Assembly: GCA_902632055.1 (NCBI GenBank)
Contig: CACPAS010000005.1
Coordinates: 1 to 54,977, forward strand
Source of the DNA: an uncultured OCS116 cluster bacterium
GTDB taxonomy: Bacteria > Pseudomonadota > Alphaproteobacteria > Rhizobiales > TMED25
Reading direction: 5' to 3'
DNA: 54,977 nucleotides
Part shown: piece after piece, positions 29,045 through 37,512 of the stretch
Layout of the letters: each line of letters starts with the position of its first letter
How positions within the stretch are numbered: the first letter of the stretch is position 1
Translations under genes and position numbers: made by a program
Notes under the pieces: generated by a model
Database searches by the model: none
Told to the model about the DNA's origin: nothing
What the model saw: the letters and a program-made list of their open reading frames with translations, nothing else

Positions 29045-30724
29045 TTGCTCATGGTAGATGAAATAAAAAATAAAGTTAACATAGCTTTAGCTCAGTATAA
29101 TCCAACCGTTGGAAATGTATCAGGAAACTATGACCTTGTATTAAAGGCAAGAGAGTACGCAGCATCTGAAAAAGCTGATCTAATTGTTTTTTCAGAACTC
29201 TTTCTATCTGGCTATCCCCCAGAGGATTTGGTCCTGAGAAACTCATTTCTCAAAGAAATTACATACCATTTTGAAAAATTGGTAAGAATAACAGAAGATG
29301 GCGGGCCTGCAATTCTAATTGGTTTACCTACAATTCAAAATGATAAGATTTTTAATTCAGCTGCGCTTATTGATAACGGTAAGATAATTGCAATACAAAA
29401 TAAAGTTCATTTACCCAATTATGATGTATTTGATGAAGAGAGGATTTTTAGTCAAGGCGAAATGCCTGGCCCTATGAATTTTCGTGGACTAAAGATAGGC
29501 GTAGCAATATGCGAAGACATCTGGTTTGACGATGTCACTGAATGCCTTATGGAGACTGGTTCGGAGTTACTGGTTATACTAAATGGTTCTCCATACAATC
29601 GGAATAAGCAAGAAAAGAGAATGAATGTTGTATTGGAAAGGGTGGTGGAGACTAAACTACCTCTTATTTATGTGAATCAAGTTGGGGGTCAAGACGAACT
29701 CGTCTTTGATGGCGGATCATTCGTTGTAAATTCAGATTATCAAATTGTAACAAAATTATCTAATTTTGTGTCTGAAGTTCAGAATACCGAGTGGCGAAAA
29801 GAAGACGGAAAATGGTTTTGTAGCACCAACATTCAGGGCCATCAAACCAGTGAATTGACGGATAATTATACGGCGTGCGTTGTGGGCTTAAGAGATTACG
29901 TTAAGAAAAATAAATTTTCAGAGGTAATTATTGGGCTGTCGGGGGGAATAGACTCTGCCTTAGTTGCCTGTATTGCAGTTGATGCGCTTGGTCATCAAAA
30001 TGTTCAATGTGTTATGCTTCCCTCCAAATATACTAGTGAAGAAAGCTTAGAGGACGCCATTCAATGTGCTAAAAATCTTCAAGTAAGCCCTGATGAGATT
30101 GCAATAAATAAAATTGTTGAAACAGCTGAAATGCAACTTGACCCATTCTTCAAAGACACAAAAAAAGACATAACAGAAGAAAATATTCAATCTAGGATAA
30201 GGGCTGTGTTATTGATGGCGTTATCTAATAAGTTTAATAGGTTATTATTGACAACCGGTAATAAGTCAGAAATGGCTGTCGGTTATGCCACTTTATATGG
30301 TGATATGTCTGGTGCATTCAATCCCATTAAAGATCTATATAAAACAGAAGTCTATAAGATAGCTGAAATGAGGAATGAAATTAGACCTCCTGGCTGCCTC
30401 GGACCAGAAGGAAATATCATACCAAAAAATATCATAGTTAAAGCGCCAACAGCTGAGCTAAGGGAAAATCAGACTGATCAGGACTCATTGCCCGACTACG
30501 ATATTCTTGATGATATTCTATTTAAATTAATTGAAGTGGAAATGTCTGTTGAAGACATTATTGACTCGGGACATGAAAGTGACTGGGTATCCAAAATCCA
30601 AAATCTACTTTACATATCAGAATATAAAAGAAGACAGGCGCCGCCTGGTGTAAAAATATCAAATAAAAATTTTGGTAAAGATAGACGTTACCCAATAACC
30701 AATAACTATAGAGATAAAAGTTGA
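29045..30724 (+). CDS. nadE: Glutamine-hydrolysing NAD+ synthase
   Basis: 559 aa; nitrilase half (FSELFLSGYPPEDL, NKVHLPNYDVFDEERIF, GVAICEDIWF) plus synthetase half (IIGLSGGIDSALVA, TTGNKSEMAVGYATLYGDMSG). Confidence 0.96.
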   Translation: MLMVDEIKNKVNIALAQYNPTVGNVSGNYDLVLKAREYAASEKADLIVFSELFLSGYPPEDLVLRNSFLKEITYHFEKLVRITEDGGPAILIGLPTIQNDKIFNSAALIDNGKIIAIQNKVHLPNYDVFDEERIFSQGEMPGPMNFRGLKIGVAICEDIWFDDVTECLMETGSELLVILNGSPYNRNKQEKRMNVVLERVVETKLPLIYVNQVGGQDELVFDGGSFVVNSDYQIVTKLSNFVSEVQNTEWRKEDGKWFCSTNIQGHQTSELTDNYTACVVGLRDYVKKNKFSEVIIGLSGGIDSALVACIAVDALGHQNVQCVMLPSKYTSEESLEDAIQCAKNLQVSPDEIAINKIVETAEMQLDPFFKDTKKDITEENIQSRIRAVLLMALSNKFNRLLLTTGNKSEMAVGYATLYGDMSGAFNPIKDLYKTEVYKIAEMRNEIRPPGCLGPEGNIIPKNIIVKAPTAELRENQTDQDSLPDYDILDDILFKLIEVEMSVEDIIDSGHESDWVSKIQNLLYISEYKRRQAPPGVKISNKNFGKDRRYPITNNYRDKS

Positions 30725-30733
30725 GAAAAATTT

Positions 30734-32080
30734 ATGCCAGATAATAAGCTTAGATTTGCGCCAAGTCCCACTGGAGATCTCCATATTGGTAATGCTAGAA
30801 CATTGATTCTTAATTATGTGTATTCAAAATCCATCTCAGGTGAGTTAATCCTCAGAATTGATGACACTGATAAAGATAGATCAGAGGAGAGATTCTACCG
30901 CTCTATAATCAAAGATATTGAATGGTTAAAAATTTTACCTTCAGCAATTGAGAGACAATCGTCAAAAACAGAAAAATATATGGAGATTAGGGATTACCTG
31001 ATTAAAGAAGGTCATTTATATCCTTGTTTTGAGACAGATGAAGAATTGAATAGACGCAGAAAAGTCAGCTTATCCAGTGGACTACCGCCAATCTATGATA
31101 GGGCTTCATTAAAACTGACTAAGGATGAAATAAGAGCGTATGAAGCAAATGGTATAAAGCCATATTGGAGATTTAAATTAGACAGGAAAAGTATAACTTG
31201 GAATGATCTTATAAGAGGGGAGCAGACTATAGAGTGCAATTCATTCTCAGATCCTGTACTGATCAGAGCCGATGGAACATTTCTCTACACATTACCAAGC
31301 GTTGTAGATGATATTGATATGGGCGTTACGCACGTATTAAGAGGCGAAGATCATGTCTCAAATACAGCTACACAAATTCAGTTATTTAAAATTTTAGGGT
31401 CAAATATACCTAATTTTGGTCATCATAGTTTAATGGTACAGAAAGACGGGTCGCGTATGTCTAAGAGGATTGGATCAATGTCACTCAATGACATTAGAGA
31501 TAGCGGAATTGAACCAATGACACTGATAAATTATTGCGCACGAATTGGTACCTCAGATTCTGTAGAAGCGTTTCAATCAATCGATGAGTTAGTTAATAAC
31601 TTCAGTCTTGCAAAAATATCGCGCTCACCAGCAAGATTTAGTTTTGAAGAGCTCATGGGACTAAATAAAAAAATTATACAGAAGCTATCATTCCAAACCC
31701 TTGATGCAAGGCTGTCTGATTTGGATATCAATGGAAAAGATGCAGAGATATTCTGGGATACAGTGAAGACAAATATAAATACCATAAATGAGGCACAAAA
31801 ATGGTGGAATATAATAAAAAACAATAAAATAAATATCGATGCAACTGACATTAATCGCGATTTTTTAAAAATTGCCCAAGAAGCCCTCCCAAATGCACCA
31901 TGGGACGATAAAACTTGGTCGATTTGGACAGAAAATATATCACAAAAAACGGGACTAAAGGGGAAGGAATTATTTCTTCCCTTAAGGCTTGCCCTGACTG
32001 GAGAAAATTCAGGCCCAGAACTAGCGACATTCATATTACTGCTTGGAAGAGAGTTAGTATTGAATAGGTTAAATATTTAA
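30734..32080 (+). CDS. gltX: Glutamate--tRNA ligase-type enzyme
   Basis: 448 aa; FAPSPTGDLHIGNAR (HIGH), KDGSRMSKRIGSM (KMSKS-like). Confidence 0.93.
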   Translation: MPDNKLRFAPSPTGDLHIGNARTLILNYVYSKSISGELILRIDDTDKDRSEERFYRSIIKDIEWLKILPSAIERQSSKTEKYMEIRDYLIKEGHLYPCFETDEELNRRRKVSLSSGLPPIYDRASLKLTKDEIRAYEANGIKPYWRFKLDRKSITWNDLIRGEQTIECNSFSDPVLIRADGTFLYTLPSVVDDIDMGVTHVLRGEDHVSNTATQIQLFKILGSNIPNFGHHSLMVQKDGSRMSKRIGSMSLNDIRDSGIEPMTLINYCARIGTSDSVEAFQSIDELVNNFSLAKISRSPARFSFEELMGLNKKIIQKLSFQTLDARLSDLDINGKDAEIFWDTVKTNINTINEAQKWWNIIKNNKINIDATDINRDFLKIAQEALPNAPWDDKTWSIWTENISQKTGLKGKELFLPLRLALTGENSGPELATFILLLGRELVLNRLNI

Positions 32081-32092
32081 AAATAAAAATAA

Positions 32093-32133
32093 TTGATTTA
32101 TATTCATGCTAGTATATAATCGAACGATCGTTC
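32093..32133 (+). promoter_or_regulatory. Predicted sigma70-type promoter (TTGATT-N16-TATAAT) with an overlapping 12-bp palindromic operator GAACGATCGTTC
   Basis: TTGATT 32093-32098; TATAAT 32115-32120; perfect palindrome 32122-32133 immediately after the -10, upstream of the tetR ATG at 32147. Confidence 0.65.
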
Positions 32134-32146
32134 TACTGGTAATGCC

Positions 32147-32713
32147 ATGGTGAAAATCGTATCATATAAAGATTTAGTTGATAAACTTACAGATATATTC
32201 TGCGAATATGGATATGATGGTACAAGTTTAACAATTTTATCTCAAAATACAGGATTAGGGCGCGCGAGTCTCTACTATCATTTTCCCGGAGGAAAAGAGG
32301 AGATGGCCAACGCGGTATATGAGAAAATAACTCGCGATTTTACAAAATTAGTTTTATCACCACTTGCGACTGACCAAAATTTTCAAATAAAGATTAAAAA
32401 TATGCTAGAAGGTATTAATTTATTTTACAATAGTGGCCAAAGATCATGTTTGCTGGACGTATTTGCTATTGGTTCAACTAAAGATATTTTCTATTCACAA
32501 ATAAAGAACGCAGCGCTCTATTGGAAAGACTCACTAATTAAAATTATTGAGGATGAAGGAATTGATAATAATAGAGCTATTTTGCTTTCAGAAGAAATAA
32601 TCATTTCAATCGAAGGGGCGCTAGTTTTTGCAAGAGCTACAGGCGACTATGAGAGTTTTAATAGAACCCTCGAGAATATATTATTAACTATCACGAAAAA
32701 TATTTTGAATTAG
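32147..32713 (+). CDS. TetR/AcrR family transcriptional regulator
   Basis: 188 aa; N-terminal HTH FCEYGYDGTSLTILSQNTGLGRASLYYHFPGGKEEMANAVYE. Confidence 0.93.
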   Translation: MVKIVSYKDLVDKLTDIFCEYGYDGTSLTILSQNTGLGRASLYYHFPGGKEEMANAVYEKITRDFTKLVLSPLATDQNFQIKIKNMLEGINLFYNSGQRSCLLDVFAIGSTKDIFYSQIKNAALYWKDSLIKIIEDEGIDNNRAILLSEEIIISIEGALVFARATGDYESFNRTLENILLTITKNILN

Positions 32714-32719
32714 TAAATT

Positions 32720-34084
32720 ATGGATATATTTCTTTATAACTCACTATCTAAACAAAAAGAAGGATTTATGCCAATAAAATCTGACTCTGTTTGTATGTAT
32801 GTGTGCGGCCCAACAGTCTATGATGAGCCTCATATCGGAAATGCAAGACCTGTCATAGTATTTGATTTATTATTTAGATTACTTAGGCATAAATATGGAA
32901 GTGATAAAGTCAAATATATTCGAAATATAACAGATGTTGATGATAAAATTAATAAGATCGCATCGCAAAAATATCCCGATTTAGACATTAACGAAGCTAT
33001 ACGTGAAGTCACCAATAAAATTGAAATAATATTTAAAGATACTTCAATTAAATTAGGCTGCCTTGAGCCATCCAGAGAGCCTCGGGCAACGGAACATATC
33101 ACTGAAATGATTGAAATTATTGAAGGTTTATTAAAAAATAATAGCGCATATGTTAGTGAGGATCATGTGATTTTTAACATTAATTCATACTCAAATTATG
33201 GGTATTTATCCAATAAGTCGAAGGAAGACTTGTTGGCAGGAGCGCGTATTGAAGTTGCGACCTATAAAAGAAATCCTTTAGATTTTGTATTGTGGAAACC
33301 AAGCGCACTAAATGAACCATCTTGGGATAGTCCTTGGGGTAAGGGTAGACCGGGATGGCATATAGAATGCTCCGCTATGTCTGCTAAATATTTAGGGGAT
33401 GTTTTTGATATTCATGGTGGTGGTGTAGATCTTGCTTTTCCCCATCATGAGAATGAAATTGCTCAATCTTGCTGTTATAACAATAACGACAAAATGGCGA
33501 ATTACTTTATTCATAATGGAACTTTGAATATTGAGGGAAAAAAAATGTCTAAATCGACTGGTAATATAATATTACTGTCGGATACGCTTCAAAAATACCA
33601 CGGCTCTGTCATTAGACTGAATATGCTGCGTACGCACTACAGGCAACCCATTGATTGGACAGAAAGGAGTCTTGAGCAAGCAGAAAATATAATGAGAAAA
33701 TGGTTGTTAGCTATTGAAACTATTAATAAAGACATTTATGAAGAAGTCCCAAAAGAAGTATATGAGTCACTTTTGGATGATATGAATACTCCGAAGGCGA
33801 TTACTCACATGCATGAATATTTCAATAAACAAGAATATAGTAAACTTTGTGCATCACTAGATTTTTTAGGAATTGATCTTAAAACTTTTAATCATCACAT
33901 CAAAAAAGATCATAAAATGCCTGAGATCAGTGAAAATGAAATAGAGGTATTGATTGAGGAAAGAAATTTGGCTCGTGAAAATAAAGATTACAAAAAATCA
34001 GATGAAATTAGAAATAAGCTTGAAATAATGGGAATTAGGCTTAAAGATATGGAAAATGGAACTGCATGGGAGCGCATAAAGTGA
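32720..34084 (+). CDS. cysS: Cysteinyl-tRNA synthetase
   Basis: 454 aa; MYVCGPTVYDEPHIGNARP, GRPGWHIECSAMS, HGGGVDLAFPHHENEIAQS, KKMSKSTGN. Confidence 0.97.
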   Translation: MDIFLYNSLSKQKEGFMPIKSDSVCMYVCGPTVYDEPHIGNARPVIVFDLLFRLLRHKYGSDKVKYIRNITDVDDKINKIASQKYPDLDINEAIREVTNKIEIIFKDTSIKLGCLEPSREPRATEHITEMIEIIEGLLKNNSAYVSEDHVIFNINSYSNYGYLSNKSKEDLLAGARIEVATYKRNPLDFVLWKPSALNEPSWDSPWGKGRPGWHIECSAMSAKYLGDVFDIHGGGVDLAFPHHENEIAQSCCYNNNDKMANYFIHNGTLNIEGKKMSKSTGNIILLSDTLQKYHGSVIRLNMLRTHYRQPIDWTERSLEQAENIMRKWLLAIETINKDIYEEVPKEVYESLLDDMNTPKAITHMHEYFNKQEYSKLCASLDFLGIDLKTFNHHIKKDHKMPEISENEIEVLIEERNLARENKDYKKSDEIRNKLEIMGIRLKDMENGTAWERIK

Positions 34085-35691
34085 CCAAAGATAATTTATA
34101 TATATTTGATACCACGCTAAGGGACGGCAATCAAACACCTGGTGTAGATTTTACTATTGATGATAAGAATAGAATATCAAATATTCTTGATGAGCTTGGT
34201 GTAGACTATATCGAGGGTGGTTACCCAGGTGCTAATCCAATTGATACTGATTTTTTTAATGTGCCACCAAAACTCAAAAAATCAAAATTTGTATCATTTG
34301 GAATGACAAAAAGACCAGGTAGATCAATATCAAATGATGCTGGCTTTAATGAGCTTTTATCATATAAAGCAGACGCGATATGTTTTGTGGCAAAATCTTG
34401 GGATTTTCATGTTGAAAAGGCACTCGGATGCACACTCGAGGAAAATCTCACTTCAATATTGGAGTCAGTAAAAGAGGCAACTAGATCTTATTCGGAAGTT
34501 ATGGTTGATTGCGAGCATTTTTTCGATGGCTACAAAAAAAATAAAAACTATGCTCTTAAATGCGTTAAGGCGGCTTTTGACTCGGGAGCTAGATGGGTTA
34601 TTTTATGTGATACAAATGGTGGTACACTGCCGGACGAGGTGTCTGAAATTGTAAAAGATGTATGCAAAACAGTATCTGGCAAAAACCTTGGAATTCATGC
34701 ACATAATGATACTGGTAATGCAATTGCAAATAGTCTTGCGGCTGTTCAATCTGGCGTTCGACAGGTTCAAGGGACCCTCAATGGTATTGGGGAAAGATGT
34801 GGAAATGCTGATCTGATTTCAATTATACCAACTTTACTCTTGAAGGAAAGATTTAGTGAAAATTTTACTATATCGGTGAAAAAAGAAGCACTCAAAAATA
34901 TTAGAAAAACAAGCCTTATTATGGATGATATTATGAATCGGGCCCCCAATAAGCAGGCTCCATACGTTGGTGACAGTGCATTCTCTACAAAAGCTGGTAT
35001 TCATGCATCTGCGATTGTTAAAGACCCGAAAACTTACGAGCATGTGGATCCAAAATTAATTGGCAATGACAGAAAACTCTTGATTTCTGATCAGGGTGGT
35101 CGTTCAAATATTTTATCATCTCTTAAAGATATTGGACTCAATGTAAATAAAGATGACTCCAGAATAACCGATTTGTTGAATATCGTTAAAGAGCGTGAAG
35201 CTACTGGCTATACATATGAGAGCGCACAAGCGTCATTTGAGCTATTGGCTCGCAAAATCTTTGGTAAATCAAAGGATTTTTTCAATGTTGAAAGTTTCCG
35301 AACCCTTGTCGAAAGAAGAAACAATGCTAAGGGTGAGCTCATTACTGTGTCAGAAGCGACTGTAAAACTTGAAGTCGATGGCGACAGGTTTATCTCGTCA
35401 GGTGAAGGCAATGGGCCCGTCAATGCTATTGATAATGCCTTGAGGAAAGATCTGGGCAAATATAATAAGTATCTAAAGAATATGAGGTTGGTAGACTATA
35501 AAGTTCGTGTTTTGTCTGGCGGTACCGGAGCTGTAACAAGGGTTCTCGTGGAGTCTGCTGATACTGTGACTAGTGACAGATGGGTCACCATAGGCGTATC
35601 ACCAAATATTATGGATGCATCCTTCCAAGCCCTATACGACTCTATTAATTATAGATTAACACACTCAAAGGCTTATGATATTGCCTTGTGA
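34066..35691 (+). CDS. cimA: Citramalate synthase
   Basis: 541 aa; FDTTLRDGNQTPGVDFT, HAHNDTGNAIANSLAAVQSG, NGIGERCGNADL, STKAGIHASAI; alternative GTG start at 34081 would overlap the cysS stop as GTGA. Confidence 0.9.
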   Translation: MGAHKVTKDNLYIFDTTLRDGNQTPGVDFTIDDKNRISNILDELGVDYIEGGYPGANPIDTDFFNVPPKLKKSKFVSFGMTKRPGRSISNDAGFNELLSYKADAICFVAKSWDFHVEKALGCTLEENLTSILESVKEATRSYSEVMVDCEHFFDGYKKNKNYALKCVKAAFDSGARWVILCDTNGGTLPDEVSEIVKDVCKTVSGKNLGIHAHNDTGNAIANSLAAVQSGVRQVQGTLNGIGERCGNADLISIIPTLLLKERFSENFTISVKKEALKNIRKTSLIMDDIMNRAPNKQAPYVGDSAFSTKAGIHASAIVKDPKTYEHVDPKLIGNDRKLLISDQGGRSNILSSLKDIGLNVNKDDSRITDLLNIVKEREATGYTYESAQASFELLARKIFGKSKDFFNVESFRTLVERRNNAKGELITVSEATVKLEVDGDRFISSGEGNGPVNAIDNALRKDLGKYNKYLKNMRLVDYKVRVLSGGTGAVTRVLVESADTVTSDRWVTIGVSPNIMDASFQALYDSINYRLTHSKAYDIAL

Positions 35692-36242
35692 TCAGGTGCT
35701 TCTATCCATCTCATTATTTCTCTTGCGTTATTCGCTATAGAGTAATTGATACGAGATAAATCACTAAGGTATTTATACTTATTAAGGTGATCTAGTAAAT
35801 TTATATATGGACTCCAAAATTCTTCTAAATTTCCAATAATTACTTTTTTACTATGAATTCCTAGCTGATTCCAAGTCAAGACTTCTGTCATTTCATCAAG
35901 AGTACCAATGCCTCCAGGCAATACTAGAAAAACATCAGAAAGGCTGTACATTTTCATTTTTCTTTGATGCATATCCTCAGTTTCTATTAGTTTGAAGAAG
36001 CCCATATTTTTATCAATATATTTCATTAGAAACTTTGGCACAACACCTGTTACTTTGACACCATTGCTGATCATAGACCTTGCGGTATGACCCATGAGGC
36101 CTTTATCACCTCCACCATAAACGACATCAATTTTTTTTTGAGAAAATAGCTCACTTAAGAGCGTTACTTCATCTAAGAAGCGACTCTCAGGATTAAATGT
36201 ACTACAAAAGATACATACAGTTTTGGTCATTTTAAATACCAT
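35673..36242 (-). CDS. LOG family / TIGR00730 Rossmann-fold protein
   Basis: 189 aa; YGGGDKGLMGHTA and LPGGIGTLDEMTEVLTWNQLGIH. Confidence 0.92.
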   Translation of the reverse strand: MVFKMTKTVCIFCSTFNPESRFLDEVTLLSELFSQKKIDVVYGGGDKGLMGHTARSMISNGVKVTGVVPKFLMKYIDKNMGFFKLIETEDMHQRKMKMYSLSDVFLVLPGGIGTLDEMTEVLTWNQLGIHSKKVIIGNLEEFWSPYINLLDHLNKYKYLSDLSRINYSIANNAREIMRWIEAPDHKAIS

Positions 36243-36345
36243 ATTAATTAAAAATAAAAATTTATGCTTCCCATCTAAATAGAAAATACTTTAATTTGCA
36301 ATTTATAATACTATAATAAAATAAAACATTAAGTGATTGTTACCA

Positions 36346-37512
36346 ATGCTTAACAACAAAAAACATTTATTTATTCTAGTATTTTCTTTATTACTGCTTC
36401 TCCTATTGATTTTTCAATACTTTTCATCTCAAAACACTGAGGATGCAATAGTGGCAAAAGATAGTGGTATGTTAACAAATAAAGCCACATCAAATAATCC
36501 AGAAAATTATGCTGAAGTAATGCCTGATACAGAAATAGATACGTCGGAACTTAACCAAGATAATGTAGCCGATACAGAAATCAATACATCGGAACTTCAC
36601 CAAGATAATGTAGCCGATACAGAAATAAATACATCGGAACTGAACCAAGAAGATTTACCTGATACAGGGCCAGAAACTATCACTAAAAGTAAAGTTCAGG
36701 GTTCTTTTGACGTTGTCAGAATAGATAATGACGGCATATCTGTCTTAGCGGGAAAATCTTCTCCAAATCATATCATAAAAATCTATAAAGATGATTTTTT
36801 GATAGCAGAAGGTTTATCTGATAGCCAAGGGAACTGGGTAATAACACTCGATGATAATATTCCCAACGAGATTTTAAATTTGAAAATCTCAACAACTAAC
36901 CCAGAAGAGAAAATCGAGGTTTTTTCTGATCAAATTGTAACTATTATGCCAAATAAAATAGTTGATAAAAGTGAGGACTCGGCTGGTGATGAAAATATCA
37001 TACTTTTGACTCAAGATGATTTAGCCAGTCAAATATTATCCGAAGACCCTAGTTTTTTACAAGATGAAACAATCGTTAACATTCGAAGTGTTGATTATAA
37101 TGACGAAAAGTTGGTATTAGGCGGTAATGCCGAGGCAAATAAAGAGATAAATGCATATATTGATAATAAATATGTTGGAACGGCAATGGCGGACAAATTG
37201 GGTAAATGGACATTAAATATTGATGAAAATATCGTGCCTGGTGAATACGAGATTAGAGCGGATATGATTGATGATGAGGAATTTGTAATTGCAAGAACGT
37301 CAACTAAATTTACAAGGTTATTTGATGATTTAGATAGCAATTTTGGCTTAAATACAATAACTATTGAACCTGGAGATAATTTATGGAATATCTCAAGGAC
37401 AAAGTACGGAAGCGGAATGCAATATACGGTTATTTATTTAGCCAACTCGAACCAGATTGTTGACCCTGATCTCATATTTCCTGGGCAGGTTTTAATGGTT
37501 CCGGGTTCTTAA
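36346..37512 (+). CDS. LysM domain protein with N-terminal TM, acidic repeat linker and Ig-like modules
   Basis: N-terminal hydrophobic segment; C-terminal ITIEPGDNLWNISRTKYGSGMQYTVIYLANSNQIVDPDLIFPGQVLMVP (LysM); track opens at TTG 36337, ATG at 36346 more likely. Confidence 0.87.
   Translation: MLNNKKHLFILVFSLLLLLLLIFQYFSSQNTEDAIVAKDSGMLTNKATSNNPENYAEVMPDTEIDTSELNQDNVADTEINTSELHQDNVADTEINTSELNQEDLPDTGPETITKSKVQGSFDVVRIDNDGISVLAGKSSPNHIIKIYKDDFLIAEGLSDSQGNWVITLDDNIPNEILNLKISTTNPEEKIEVFSDQIVTIMPNKIVDKSEDSAGDENIILLTQDDLASQILSEDPSFLQDETIVNIRSVDYNDEKLVLGGNAEANKEINAYIDNKYVGTAMADKLGKWTLNIDENIVPGEYEIRADMIDDEEFVIARTSTKFTRLFDDLDSNFGLNTITIEPGDNLWNISRTKYGSGMQYTVIYLANSNQIVDPDLIFPGQVLMVPGS
36526..36660 (+). 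repeat. In-frame tandem repeat, 3 x 45 bp (15 aa: DTEIxTSELxQxxxx)
   Basis: Units start at 36526, 36571 and 36616; a partial fourth unit begins at 36661 (GATACAGGG). Confidence 0.93.

Noticed and set aside
31573-32034. 153-aa minus-strand ORF antisense to gltX
   Set aside because: No domain signal; long antisense ORFs occur by chance opposite biased codons.
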